A DNA stretch of 64,000 nt from Allobosea sp. 117 (GTDB lineage Bacteria; Pseudomonadota; Alphaproteobacteria; Rhizobiales; Xanthobacteraceae), in the NCBI RefSeq assembly GCF_000702305.1, contig NZ_JNLC01000011.1:1-64000 (forward strand), in the 5' to 3' direction. Of the stretch, positions 47,277-56,665 are shown piece by piece. Position numbers and translations under genes: made by a program. A model generated the notes under the pieces. That model was not told the DNA's origin. It ran no database searches and saw nothing but the letters and a program-made list of their open reading frames with translations. Positions within the stretch are counted from its first letter, which is position 1. Every line of letters starts with the position of its first letter.

Positions 47277-48377
47277 ATGCAGTTCGAGTTGGACCGTGAC
47301 CAGCTTATCGCCTTCACTACCCCGCAGATCGCTCCCGGCCAGCAGGCGCTTATGATCGCGGCGCTGGAGGAAGCCGGCGTCTACACGACGCCGATATCCA
47401 CGGCGCTGATCGACATCCGCTCGGCCTTCGTACTTCCGGGCGCTGATGTCGATGCCGGCGGCGTCGACGCCCTGGTCTTCAAGACCGATACCAACCTCGA
47501 CCTGAACATCCACGACAGCGGCGGCTCCGGTCATGGCGCCATCGTCGCCACCGGGCACGGTGACGACACGCTGGTCAACCATGCCAGCGGCGCCATGCTT
47601 CTGAGCGGCTATGGCGACGACGTCCTCAGCACGACGGTCGGCGACACACTCTTCTTCTCCGGCAAGGGCGACGACTATTTCCCCGCCTCCGAGCTGGGCG
47701 GCAACGTGCTCTTCGCCGGATGCGGGGCCGATGTGATGGAAGGCTCCAAGGTCTACAGCGAGGGCGACACGATCTTCTACGACTACTTCATCGGCGGCTT
47801 CGGCGCGGACAGCATCACCTCGCTCGCCGGCGGCGCGGCGGTCGTCGGCATCGGCGGGCAGGGAGGGGATTCCCTCGTCGCGGAAGGCGCGGCCAGCTTG
47901 TTCGGCGGCTTCGGCGACGACGTGATCTCGTCGGGCTCGGACTACAATCTGCTGGCCGGCAATGCCGGCAACGACTCCATGTCGGCCGAAGCCAATGCCA
48001 TCATGTATGGCGGCTACGGCAATGACAGCATGGTCAGCGGCAGCGGCAGCAACCAGCTCTATGGCGGCCAGGGCAACGACACGCTGGTCTCCTACAGCGG
48101 CCCGGACGCGACCGGCACCACCTCGCTCTATGGCGGCGCGGGCGACGATATCTTCGGCATCATGCCCGGTGCGACCGCGACGCACTCGATCAGCGGCGAT
48201 GACGGCTACGACACGCTCTACCTGCCGGGCCGCTCGGCATCGGACGCCTTCGTCACCTACGACGCCGATCAGGGCCTCTACAGCATCTACTTCAGTGACC
48301 AGACGCTCTATGTGACCGGCGTCGAGCTGTTCGTGCTCGACGACGGGGCCTATGCGACGCCCCTGCCGATCGGCTGA
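47277..48377 (+). CDS. Secreted-type calcium-binding-repeat (RTX-like) protein
   Basis: 366 residues, acidic, no Sec signal peptide. From residue about 90 there are roughly ten nonapeptide-like units (GHGDDTLVN, GYGDDVLST, GFGADSITS, GFGDDVISS, GYGNDSMVS, GGQGNDTLV, GGAGDDIFG) typical of hemolysin-type Ca-binding repeats forming a parallel beta-roll. The C-terminus (TLYVTGVELFVLDDGAYATP) resembles the region bearing type I secretion signals. No ABC/HlyD/TolC genes are adjacent, so the exporter must be elsewhere. Function unknown; adhesin or surface protein is plausible. Confidence 0.85.
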   Translation: MQFELDRDQLIAFTTPQIAPGQQALMIAALEEAGVYTTPISTALIDIRSAFVLPGADVDAGGVDALVFKTDTNLDLNIHDSGGSGHGAIVATGHGDDTLVNHASGAMLLSGYGDDVLSTTVGDTLFFSGKGDDYFPASELGGNVLFAGCGADVMEGSKVYSEGDTIFYDYFIGGFGADSITSLAGGAAVVGIGGQGGDSLVAEGAASLFGGFGDDVISSGSDYNLLAGNAGNDSMSAEANAIMYGGYGNDSMVSGSGSNQLYGGQGNDTLVSYSGPDATGTTSLYGGAGDDIFGIMPGATATHSISGDDGYDTLYLPGRSASDAFVTYDADQGLYSIYFSDQTLYVTGVELFVLDDGAYATPLPIG

Positions 48378-48414
48378 CGGCGCAACAACCCTCCCGGCGG
48401 CGAGGCCTTAGGGC

Positions 48415-49302
48415 TCACGCCGCCGGTGTCGGGACGACCTCCTCGGCGATCTCGACGAGATACCGGCCATAATCGTTCTTCAGCAGCGGCGCGGCCAGCT
48501 TCAGGAGCTGCTCGCGGTCGATGAAGCCGTTGCGGAAGGCGATCTCCTCCGGGCAGGCGATGCGCACGCCCTGCCGCTTCTCGAGCGCGCGCACGAAGGT
48601 GGCGGCGTCGACGAGCGATTCCGGCGTGCCGGTGTCGAGCCAGGCGAAGCCGCGCCCCAGCAGCTCGACGCCGAGCGTGCCGCGCTCCAGATAGACGCGG
48701 TTCAGGTCGGTGATCTCCAGCTCGCCGCGCGCCGAAGGCTTGAGCGTGCGGGCGATGGACGACGCTTCGCCGTCGTAGAAATAGAGGCCGGTCACGGCGA
48801 ACTTGGATTTCGGCCGGGCGGGCTTCTCCTCGATCGAGATAGCGTTGCCCGCTGCGTCGAACTCGACGATGCCGTAGCGCTCGGGGTCCTGCACCTGGCA
48901 GGCGAAGATGGTGGCGCCGCTTTCGCGGGTGGCGGCGCGCCGGCACAGATCAACGAGGCCGTGGCCGTAGAAGATGTTATCGCCGAGGATCAGCGCCGAA
49001 TTGTCGCCGCCGACGAACTCCTCGCCGAGCAGATAGGCCTGGGCGAGGCCGTCCGGGCTCGGCTGCACGATGTAGCTGAGCTCGAGCCCCCAGCGCGCGC
49101 CGTCGCCCAGCAGCTCGCGGAACATCGGCAGGTCGCGCGGCGTCGAGATGATGAGGATCTCGCGGATGCCCGCCAGCATCAGCACGCTGAGCGGGTAATA
49201 GATCATCGGCTTGTCGTAGACCGGCAGCATCTGCTTGGACACGCCGAGCGTCATGGGATGGAGCCGGGTGCCGCTGCCGCCGGCGAGGATGATGCCCTTC
49301 AT
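48415..49302 (-). CDS. rfbA: Glucose-1-phosphate thymidylyltransferase
   Basis: 295 residues; the ATG at 49302 overlaps the rfbD stop (ATGA) and has AAGGA eight bases upstream. [11 protein letters not shown] (8-18), [18 protein letters not shown], the [11 protein letters not shown] segment and [13 protein letters not shown] are standard. It makes dTDP-glucose from dTTP and glucose-1-phosphate, first step to dTDP-L-rhamnose. Last gene of the rfbCBDA operon. Confidence 0.96.
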   Translation of the reverse strand: MKGIILAGGSGTRLHPMTLGVSKQMLPVYDKPMIYYPLSVLMLAGIREILIISTPRDLPMFRELLGDGARWGLELSYIVQPSPDGLAQAYLLGEEFVGGDNSALILGDNIFYGHGLVDLCRRAATRESGATIFACQVQDPERYGIVEFDAAGNAISIEEKPARPKSKFAVTGLYFYDGEASSIARTLKPSARGELEITDLNRVYLERGTLGVELLGRGFAWLDTGTPESLVDAATFVRALEKRQGVRIACPEEIAFRNGFIDREQLLKLAAPLLKNDYGRYLVEIAEEVVPTPAA

Positions 49303-50195
49303 GTCCATTGTCCTTCGCGGGCGAGACGCCCGACAACCTGTTCGACGCCCGACCGCCAGTCGGGGAGCGTGACGCCGTGGATTTCGCTGAGCCTGCCGCC
49401 GTCGAGCCACGACCATGCCGGCCGCTTCGCCGGGGTCGGGTAGTCGGCGGTGGTGATGGGGACGACGCGCGCTCCGGGCCCGCCATGGGCGGACGCGGCG
49501 CGGAACACCTCGGTGGCGAAGGCCGCCCAGTCGGTCGGGCCGCCCTGCGCGGTAAGGTGGAAGATGCCGGCGAGCCGCGTCTCCTGCGGCCGGGCGAGGA
49601 GGTTCCGCGCCACCTGCTCGACACCCGCGGCGATGTCGAGCGCCGAGGTCGGCGTGCCGTGCTGGTCGGCCACCACCCGAACCTCGTCGCGGGTCGAGGC
49701 GAGGCGCAGCATGGTGCGCAGGAAATTGGCACCGAACGGCGCATAGACCCACGCCGTGCGCAAGATGACGTGGCGCGGATTGGCCGCCGCGACCTTCTCC
49801 TCGCCGGCGAGCTTGCTCGCGCCGTAGACGCCGACCGGGCCGGTCGGGTCGTCCTCGGTGAGCGCGCGGGGCGTCGCGCCGTCGAACACGTAGTCGGTCG
49901 ACAGATGGATCACCGGCACGCCGAGCGCCGCGGCCGCCGCGGCCACCGCGCCGGCCCCGTCCGCATTCACCGCGAAGGCGAGCTCAGGCTCGCTCTCGGC
50001 CTTGTCGACGGCGGTATAGGCGGCGGCGCTGACCACCACATCCGGCGCATGGGCGGCGAAGAGGGTCGCGAAGTCGCTTGGCGCGGCAAGGTCGAGTTCC
50101 GGCCGGCCGAGGCGGATGACATCGAGATCAGCTCCCGCCCGCTCGGCGAGCGCGCGGGCGACCTGACCTTCCGTCCCGGTGACGAGGAGGCGCAT
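49299..50195 (-). CDS. rfbD: dTDP-4-dehydrorhamnose reductase
   Basis: 298 residues from the ATG at 50195, five bases after the rfbB stop. SDR features: [14 protein letters not shown] (NAD(P) loop), STDYVFDG, the YxxxK pair in YGASK and [16 protein letters not shown]. It reduces dTDP-4-keto-rhamnose to dTDP-L-rhamnose. In the same operon as rfbB, rfbC and rfbA. Confidence 0.95.
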   Translation of the reverse strand: MRLLVTGTEGQVARALAERAGADLDVIRLGRPELDLAAPSDFATLFAAHAPDVVVSAAAYTAVDKAESEPELAFAVNADGAGAVAAAAAALGVPVIHLSTDYVFDGATPRALTEDDPTGPVGVYGASKLAGEEKVAAANPRHVILRTAWVYAPFGANFLRTMLRLASTRDEVRVVADQHGTPTSALDIAAGVEQVARNLLARPQETRLAGIFHLTAQGGPTDWAAFATEVFRAASAHGGPGARVVPITTADYPTPAKRPAWSWLDGGRLSEIHGVTLPDWRSGVEQVVGRLAREGQWT

Positions 50196-50200
50196 CGCGA

Positions 50201-51271
50201 TCAGCCGCCCGCCGCCGGTGCTTCGGCGACGAGGCCGAGCCGCTCTCCGGCATAGACCTGCTCGCGCAGGGGACGCCACCACCACTCGTTTTCGAGATAC
50301 CAGCGCACCGTCTTGACGATGCCGGTGTCGAAGGTCTCCTGCGCCTTCCAGCCGAGCTCGCGCTCCAGCTTGGTGGCGTCGATGGCGTAGCGCTGGTCGT
50401 GGCCCGGCCGGTCCGCCACATGGCGGATCAGCTCGGCATGCGGGCGCGCTTTCGGGCTGTGCGCGTCGAGCAGCGCGCAGATGCCGCGCACGATGTCGAT
50501 GTTGCGCCGCTCATTGCGCCCGCCGACATTGTACTTCTCGCCCAGCCGGCCGCGCGTCGCGATGAGATGCAGCGCCCGCGCATGGTCCTCGACATAGAGC
50601 CAGTCGCGCACATTGGTGCCGGCGCCGTAGACTGGCAGCTCGCGCCCGTGCAACGCGTTGAGGATGACCAGCGGGATCAGCTTCTCGGGGAAGTGGTAGG
50701 GCCCGTAATTGTTCGAGCAGTTCGAGCACACCACGGGCAGGCCGTAGGTGCGGTGCCAGGCGAGCGCGAGGTGGTCGGCCGCCGCCTTGGAGGCGGAATA
50801 GGGCGAGGAGGGATCGTAAGGCGTCGTCTCCTCGAACAGCCCGTCCTCTCCGAGCGAGCCATAGACCTCGTCGGTCGACACGTGCAGGAAGCGGAACGCG
50901 TCGCGCCCTGCCGCGTCGAGGTTGGCCCAGTGCTCGCGGGCCGCCTCCAGCAGCACATAGGTGCCGAGGATGTTGGTCTCGACGAAGGCCCCGGAACCGG
51001 TGATCGAGCGGTCGACGTGGCTCTCGGCGGCGAGGTGCATCACCGTGTCGGGCCGGAAATCGGCGAAGGCGGCGCGCATCGCCGCACGGTCGCAGATGTC
51101 AGCTTTCAGGAACCCGTAATGCGGGCTGTTGTCGACCTCGCGCAGCGAGGCGAGGTTGCCGGCATAGGTGAGCTTGTCGACGACCAGCACATCCGCGCCG
51201 ATGTCGCGGATCAGGTGGCGCACCACCGCCGAACCGATGAAGCCGGCGCCGCCGGTGACCAGAATGCGCAT
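50201..51271 (-). CDS. rfbB: dTDP-glucose 4,6-dehydratase
   Basis: 356 residues from the ATG at 51271 (GAGGAAAG upstream). [15 protein letters not shown] at the NAD loop, [25 protein letters not shown] (catalytic Thr-Asp-Glu), [11 protein letters not shown] and [17 protein letters not shown] are all present. It converts dTDP-glucose to dTDP-4-keto-6-deoxyglucose. Operon with rfbC upstream. Confidence 0.96.
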   Translation of the reverse strand: MRILVTGGAGFIGSAVVRHLIRDIGADVLVVDKLTYAGNLASLREVDNSPHYGFLKADICDRAAMRAAFADFRPDTVMHLAAESHVDRSITGSGAFVETNILGTYVLLEAAREHWANLDAAGRDAFRFLHVSTDEVYGSLGEDGLFEETTPYDPSSPYSASKAAADHLALAWHRTYGLPVVCSNCSNNYGPYHFPEKLIPLVILNALHGRELPVYGAGTNVRDWLYVEDHARALHLIATRGRLGEKYNVGGRNERRNIDIVRGICALLDAHSPKARPHAELIRHVADRPGHDQRYAIDATKLERELGWKAQETFDTGIVKTVRWYLENEWWWRPLREQVYAGERLGLVAEAPAAGG

Positions 51272-51293
51272 GATGTCGCTTTCCTCTCCCCGC

Positions 51294-51851
51294 TCACTCG
51301 TATTCGAAGAAGCGCGGCAATTCGGCAAGTTTGGGGTGACGCCGGTCCTTGTCGGACAGCACCGCCTCCTCCGGCGGCACCGGCCAGGCGATGCCGAGCG
51401 CGGGATCGTCGAAGGCAAGGCCGAAATCGTTCTGCGGCCCGTAGGGCGCCGTCACCTTGTAGACCACCTCGGTGTCCGGCTCGAGCGTGCAGAAGCCGTG
51501 CGCGAAGCCGACCGGCACCCAGAGCTGCGACCAGTTGGCGGCGCTGAGCTCCACCGCCACATGCCGGCCGAAGGTCGGCGAGCCGTGGCGGATGTCGACC
51601 GCGACGTCGAGGATGGCGCCGCGCACCACGCGCACCAGCTTGCCCTGGGCGAACGGCGCGGTCTGGAAGTGCAGGCCGCGTATGGTGCCCACCGTGGCGG
51701 ACAGCGAATGATTGTCCTGCACGAAGTCCTGGGCGCCGATATGCGGCGCGAAGGTTGCGGCGTTGTAGACCTCCGAGAAGAAGCCGCGGGCGTCCCCGAA
51801 CTTCTTCGGCGTCAGCAGCACCGGCCCCAGGGGGAAGACTTCGACGTTCAT
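51294..51851 (-). CDS. rfbC: dTDP-4-dehydrorhamnose 3,5-epimerase
   Basis: 185 residues. Cupin-type epimerase with [32 protein letters not shown] (catalytic His) and [16 protein letters not shown]. It epimerises C3 and C5 of the keto sugar. First of the four dTDP-rhamnose genes; the rfbB gene follows after 22 bases. Confidence 0.95.
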   Translation of the reverse strand: MNVEVFPLGPVLLTPKKFGDARGFFSEVYNAATFAPHIGAQDFVQDNHSLSATVGTIRGLHFQTAPFAQGKLVRVVRGAILDVAVDIRHGSPTFGRHVAVELSAANWSQLWVPVGFAHGFCTLEPDTEVVYKVTAPYGPQNDFGLAFDDPALGIAWPVPPEEAVLSDKDRRHPKLAELPRFFEYE

Positions 51852-51950
51852 AGCGCGTTCCGACCAGCAACGACGGGCGTACCTCTACCTTCGCCCGGCG
51901 CGCAATGTCCATCCCGGCGCATACGGCGCAGTTCTGGGGGCCTTGGCGCC

Positions 51951-53255
51951 TCAGGGCTCGGGAGCCGGCGAGATGGTCAGGGGCAGGTCCTGGGCGGCGC
52001 GCAGCAGGCTGAGCTCGACCAGCGGGTTGATTCCCCGGCTGGCGAGGAAGCGGTAGAAGCTGCCGCCCTGAAGATCGGGCGTCGCCGTGTGGCGGGCGAG
52101 TACGCCGTCGACCACCGCGACCGTCTCGCCGAAGCGGCGGCGCACGTCCTCGCCGAGCAGCAGGTCGACGCCGTAGCCGCTGATCCCCTCGCCGAACACC
52201 CAGCCGCATTCGGCGAGCGCCCGGCGGGACAGCGCCGGCATCATGATCTCGAGGGCCGTCAGGCGCCGCACGCCGCCTCCGTCCCGTGCCAACAGCTCGG
52301 GATAGCGGGAGTGGGAATCGGCGGTGAGCGCCGGCTGCGCGCAGTCGAGCCCCTCGGCGCGCATGGTGTCGAACAGGCGGGCGATCGCGCCCGCGCCGAT
52401 CTCGACGTCGTCGTCGAGGAACAGCACGTAGTCGTAGCGCAGCAACAGGTCGGGCGCCTCGCGCAGCAGCGTGGCGATGGCGGTGGTCTTAGTGCCCGGC
52501 TGGACGAGGAGGTAGTCGGCCTCGCGCGCGTGCTCGGCGGCCGGCGGCACATAGTAGTTCAGCATCAGGTCGTAGGCGCGCCCGTGCTCGATCGCCGCGT
52601 CGTGTCGGCCGGCGGTCTGCACGAAGACGAGATCGCGATGGCGCGGTGCGTCGAGCACGCGGCGCAGATCGAGACGGATCGCCTCGCGGAAGCGGCGGCG
52701 CGCCTCGTCGAAGTCATGGCGGTTCAGCGGGAAGGCGGCGGCGTCCGGCCCGACCCGGTCGCGGAACAGGCTCATCAGCATGCGGTGGAGCCGGTCGGGC
52801 CGCACGCCATAGGCCTCCGACACGAAGCCGAGCGAGACATCCGGCGCGGGATCGTAGAGCTCCGTCATGCCGTGCAGCAGCAGGTGCCGCCAGGCGGTGA
52901 GGCCGCTCGCCGCGAGCTCGGGCGCCCGGGTGGCATAGAAGCCGGCGTCGAACTCGGCGCAGGGCGAGCCGACCTCGCGGGAGCGCAGGAAGGCGGCGAA
53001 GAGGTTGCCCTCCGCGGGCGCGGTCCGCAGCGTGCGTCGGTAATGCGCCGGGTCGAAGAAGGCGCAGGGCCGGTAGCCCTGCCGCTCGCCGCGCAGCAGG
53101 TAATGCAGCAGCGCGACCGGGCGGGCATAGCCCTTGTCGAGATAAAGCCGCGCATAGTCACCATGCGCGAAGCAGCCCGAGGCGAGGATGGTGCCGAGAT
53201 CGGCGAGCAGCGAGGACAAGGACGGCTTCCCGGAGAGTGGCGCACGCACCGACAC
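51951..53255 (-). CDS. DUF707-type glycosyltransferase-like protein
   Basis: 434 residues from a GTG at 53255 (start uncertain). The N-terminal 120 residues contain FDPAHYRRTL and ARPVALLHYLLRGERQGYRP, a segment common at the front of polysaccharide-related transferases. The C-terminal half has DYVLFLDDDVEIGAGAIARL with a DDD metal motif, ALTADSHSRYPELL, EIMMPALSRRAL and GISGYGVDLLLGEDV, as in DUF707. It probably glycosylates or modifies a surface polysaccharide, perhaps using the dTDP-rhamnose made by the adjacent operon. Confidence 0.75.
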   Translation of the reverse strand: MSVRAPLSGKPSLSSLLADLGTILASGCFAHGDYARLYLDKGYARPVALLHYLLRGERQGYRPCAFFDPAHYRRTLRTAPAEGNLFAAFLRSREVGSPCAEFDAGFYATRAPELAASGLTAWRHLLLHGMTELYDPAPDVSLGFVSEAYGVRPDRLHRMLMSLFRDRVGPDAAAFPLNRHDFDEARRRFREAIRLDLRRVLDAPRHRDLVFVQTAGRHDAAIEHGRAYDLMLNYYVPPAAEHAREADYLLVQPGTKTTAIATLLREAPDLLLRYDYVLFLDDDVEIGAGAIARLFDTMRAEGLDCAQPALTADSHSRYPELLARDGGGVRRLTALEIMMPALSRRALAECGWVFGEGISGYGVDLLLGEDVRRRFGETVAVVDGVLARHTATPDLQGGSFYRFLASRGINPLVELSLLRAAQDLPLTISPAPEP

Positions 53256-53278
53256 CGGAAAGGGGGAGCGGGATAGCC

Positions 53279-54022
53279 CTAGCCGCCCTGCCTTCCAGGC
53301 TGAAAGGCGCGCAGGAACATGTCTACCACATGGGCGACCACGTCATCCACGCACCGCTCATGCGGCATCGCCTCACCACCGAACAGCACCGGCATGACGA
53401 TCGGCGCGTGGCAGCTTACCAGGAACTGCCAGGCCGCCAGCTCGGGATTGTCCATGCGGAGCTCGCCGCGCGCGATCTTCGCGCTGAACCAGGCGGAGAG
53501 CCGCGCCACGCCGGTCTGCAGACCCGAGGAGAGGTAGGTGCGGCCGATCTCCGGGAACTTCTCGCCGATGGCGATCACCGTGCGCACGGTGGCGATATGC
53601 TCCGGACGCGTCATCGCCTGTACATAGCTGCGGCCGGTGTTCATGAGGGCGGCGCGCAGGTCGGGCTCATCATTGTCGAACACGACGACGCGCTCGGCGG
53701 TCTGCGTGCATTCCTCGTGCACCAGCGCCTCGAACAGCGCCTGCTTGGAGGCGAAATAGAAATAGAGCGTGCCCTTGGAGACCCCAGCCACGCGGGCGAT
53801 CTCGCCCATGCTGGCGCCGTCGAAGCCCTGCGTCAGGAAAACCTCGCGAGCGCCACTAAGAATCTGGCGGCTCTTTTCGGAATCCTGGACAGACTGGGAT
53901 TCGGGCGCTCCGGATGGGCAGGAGAACGCGGGGGTGGGCGGCACGGCCATGGGAAGCGGGCTCATTCGGTGCAGGAGGTGGCGGACAGGCGCATAACGCG
54001 GAGAATGGCTGATTGTTTTCAT
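53279..54022 (-). CDS. TetR/AcrR family transcriptional regulator
   Basis: 247 residues from the ATG at 54022; an ATG at 53965 is possible but neither has a strong ribosome site. The N-terminal HTH is clear: ILSGAREVFLTQGFDGASMG, EIARVAGVSKGTLYFYFASK. The C-terminal ligand domain (AALMNTGRSYVQAM..., WFSAKIARGELRMDNPELAA) is of the AefR-like type. A palindrome upstream of its start may be its operator. The glycosyltransferase gene follows after 23 bases on the same strand, so the regulator may lead that operon. Confidence 0.9.
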   Translation of the reverse strand: MKTISHSPRYAPVRHLLHRMSPLPMAVPPTPAFSCPSGAPESQSVQDSEKSRQILSGAREVFLTQGFDGASMGEIARVAGVSKGTLYFYFASKQALFEALVHEECTQTAERVVVFDNDEPDLRAALMNTGRSYVQAMTRPEHIATVRTVIAIGEKFPEIGRTYLSSGLQTGVARLSAWFSAKIARGELRMDNPELAAWQFLVSCHAPIVMPVLFGGEAMPHERCVDDVVAHVVDMFLRAFQPGRQGG

Positions 54023-54076
54023 TTAGCCCACCGGTGACGCAGAGGGAGATGGTACGCACACACATTTTTTTGACTG

Positions 54077-54088
54077 AACCGTTCGGTT
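54077..54088. promoter_or_regulatory. Possible TetR operator
   Basis: AACCG-TT-CGGTT inverted repeat, 55 bases upstream of the tetR start codon and within an AT-rich stretch (TTTTTTGACTG at 54066-54075). Many TetR repressors bind such CG-centred palindromes in their own promoter. A weaker ACCG...CGGT-like sequence lies at about 54131-54137. Confidence 0.45.
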
Positions 54089-54516
54089 TGATCTTGAACG
54101 TCAGGCGAGAAGATTCTAATCAAAGACAACCGCTCGGTCGGATCGGAAGGTTCCCGCAAACCTTCCACCGCTTCCGCCCGATTGGTTCGAGGGAGGGGAG
54201 CTATTCCGCCCCCCAGCTCTCCTCCCTCACTTCCTTCCGACGCCGTCTGCTCTGCCGCCAATGCATGGCGGCGCATGATCAGGGCGCATGGCGGCACCGC
54301 CGCCACCGGGCGCCCCTTGGCGGCGCGGCGCGGGAAGGCTATTTGTGCGCCGCGAGGAGTTTCCGACGTCCGGGAACATCCGTCGTTCGCCGGGCGCCCC
54401 ATGCTCACTCTTGATTCACCCGCCGCCGTCCGCATCCGCGCGGACCTGCCGGCGCCACGCACCCAAGCCACCCCCCGTCCCGTCCGGCATATGGCCGGGC
54501 TGGCATCGGGATCGTG
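54089..54516. other. Gap between tetR and kup
   Basis: No gene of protein-like composition. The left part is moderately AT-rich (CTTGAACGTCAGGCGAGAAG, ATTCTAATCAAAG) and probably belongs to the tetR promoter; the right part is GC-rich with no recognised element. The kup promoter is not evident. Confidence 0.4.
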
Positions 54517-56406
54517 ATGTCGGTGCGCACGCCGCAGAAAAAGGCCGGGAAGCTTCCCTTCACCGCCGAGCTGGCGGCGCTGGGGGTGGTGTTCGGCGAC
54601 ATCGGCACCAGCCCGCTCTACGCCTTCCGGCAGGGGCTGTTGGCGGTGGGCGGCGAGGCCAATTTCACGACCTTCGACGTGCTCGGCCTGCTCTCGCTCG
54701 TCACCTGGGCGATCATCCTCTCCGTCACCATCAAATATGTGATGCTGGTACTTCGCGCGGATAACGACGGCGAAGGCGGCATCCTTGCTCTGGTCACGCT
54801 GCTCGACCTGCAGCGCAGCGCCGTCGGCAAGCGGCTGCTGCTGCTGATCGCCGGCCTCGTCGGCGCCGCCATGCTGATCGGCGACGGCGTGCTCACCCCG
54901 GCAATCTCGGTGCTCTCCGCCATCGAGGGCCTCGAAGTGGTGGCGCCGGCGCTCGACCACTGGATCGTCGCGGTGACAGTGCTGGTCATCATCGGCGTGT
55001 TCCTGTCGCAGCAGGCCGGCACCGAGAAGATCGGCGCCTTCTACGGGCCGATCATGCTGCTCTGGTTCGTCACGCTCGGCGCGATCGGCATCCACGGCAT
55101 CATCCGCGCGCCGGAGGTACTGGTGGCAGTCGACCCGCGGCACGGCGCCATGCTGCTGATCGACCATCCCTGGCTGGCCGGCGCGGTGCTCGGCGCCACC
55201 TTCCTCGCCATCACCGGCGGCGAGGCGCTCTATGCCGATCTCGGCCATTTCGGCCGGCCGGTGATCACCCGCGCCTGGCTGTTCGTGGCGATGCCGTGCC
55301 TGCTGCTGAACTATTACGGCCAGGGCGCCATCGTGCTGGTGGACCGCACGGCGGTGCGCAACCCCTTCTACGACCTCTCGCCCGACATCATCGACGTGCC
55401 GCTGCTGTTCCTCGCGGCGGCGGCGACGATCATCGCCTCGCAGGCGATCATCACCGGCGTGTTCTCGCTGGCCAAGCAGGCGGTGGAGCTCGGCTATCTG
55501 CCGCCGATGCGTATCCGCTACACCAGCGAACACAACGACCAGCACATCTATATCGGCCGCCTGAACTGGCTGCTGGCGCTCACCTGTATCGGCGTCGTCA
55601 TCTCCTTCGGCTCGTCCGACCGGCTGGCCTCGGCCTATGGCATCGCGGTCGCCATGGCGATGGTGGCGACCACCATCCTGTTCGTCGCCTATGTGCGGCG
55701 GAGTTGGAACTGGCCCCTGCCGGCGCTGATCGGCCTCGCCGGCGGCCTCGCCGTCATCGACTTCTCCTTCGCCGCCGCCAACCTCACCAAGCTGCACGAC
55801 GGCGGCTGGCTGCCGGTCATCATCGCCGGCGTCGTGCTGGTGGTGATGGTGAGCTGGCGACGCGGCCTCGAGGCGCTGGTCGTCCAGCAGCGCCGCTTCA
55901 CCGAGCCGCTCGACGAGTTCATCGCCCGCGGCAAGCCGGCCGGCTGCGCCACCAGCCCGCGCACCGCGATCTTCCTGTCGCGCGCCGGCGCGATGACGCC
56001 GGTGGCGCTCGGGCGCCTGTCCAGCCTGCTCAATGTCAGCTTCGACAAGGTGGTGATCGTCTCGGTGTGGATCGCCTCGCGCCCGCGCGTGTCGGTCGAC
56101 GACCGCGTGCGCGTCACCGCGCTCGACCCGAACCACGTCCGCGTCGACCTGCGCTTCGGCTATATGCAGCAGATCGACGTGCCGGCCGTGCTCGATCCGG
56201 CGCTGCACGCGCAGGGCGTCGACCCCGACGAGTCGGTCTATCTGATCGGCCATGAGCGCATCGTGCCGCCGGACGAGATCCGCTCGGTGCGCGACGTGCT
56301 GGCCCATATCTTCGCCTTCCTCGCGCGCAACGCCGAGCGCTCGGTCGACCGTTTCGGCCTGCCGCGGCCGCGCACCATCGAGATCGGCTACCCGGTGCGG
56401 CTATGA
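54517..56406 (+). CDS. kup: KUP-family potassium uptake protein
   Basis: 629 residues from the ATG at 54517 (GTG at 54514 also possible). The family signature GVVFGDIGTSPLYAFRQG (23-40), LRADNDGEGGILALVTLLDL, IGDGVLTPAISVLSA and about 12 TM helices are seen, followed by a cytoplasmic C-terminal domain of about 170 residues (GTAIFLSRAG-like, NVSFDKVVIVSV). It is a secondary potassium (K+/H+) importer. No nearby partner genes; single transcription unit. Confidence 0.96.
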   Translation: MSVRTPQKKAGKLPFTAELAALGVVFGDIGTSPLYAFRQGLLAVGGEANFTTFDVLGLLSLVTWAIILSVTIKYVMLVLRADNDGEGGILALVTLLDLQRSAVGKRLLLLIAGLVGAAMLIGDGVLTPAISVLSAIEGLEVVAPALDHWIVAVTVLVIIGVFLSQQAGTEKIGAFYGPIMLLWFVTLGAIGIHGIIRAPEVLVAVDPRHGAMLLIDHPWLAGAVLGATFLAITGGEALYADLGHFGRPVITRAWLFVAMPCLLLNYYGQGAIVLVDRTAVRNPFYDLSPDIIDVPLLFLAAAATIIASQAIITGVFSLAKQAVELGYLPPMRIRYTSEHNDQHIYIGRLNWLLALTCIGVVISFGSSDRLASAYGIAVAMAMVATTILFVAYVRRSWNWPLPALIGLAGGLAVIDFSFAAANLTKLHDGGWLPVIIAGVVLVVMVSWRRGLEALVVQQRRFTEPLDEFIARGKPAGCATSPRTAIFLSRAGAMTPVALGRLSSLLNVSFDKVVIVSVWIASRPRVSVDDRVRVTALDPNHVRVDLRFGYMQQIDVPAVLDPALHAQGVDPDESVYLIGHERIVPPDEIRSVRDVLAHIFAFLARNAERSVDRFGLPRPRTIEIGYPVRL

Positions 56407-56665
56407 GCCCTGCAGCAACGCGCCGGGCTCTGTCATGCCACTGCCTTGATGTGCGCCGAAAAGACGCCCCGGCTGCCTCTGTCGGGGCGATAATCGCCGA
56501 TGGACAGGCCGCCCGGCCGATGCGACGTTCCGGTACGTCATCCCATCGGACCGGACCGGGATGCGCTGGTACGGACGCACGGGTCCGGGAAGGCAACGAA
56601 ACAAGAAACCGCCGGGCCCCCGGCGGCGTAGTGGGAAGACGCGACAGCGAATGGCACGGCAGGGC

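Noticed and set aside
54019..56307. 762-codon minus-strand frame
   Set aside because: Antisense to kup, with Asp/His/Gln-rich shadow composition.
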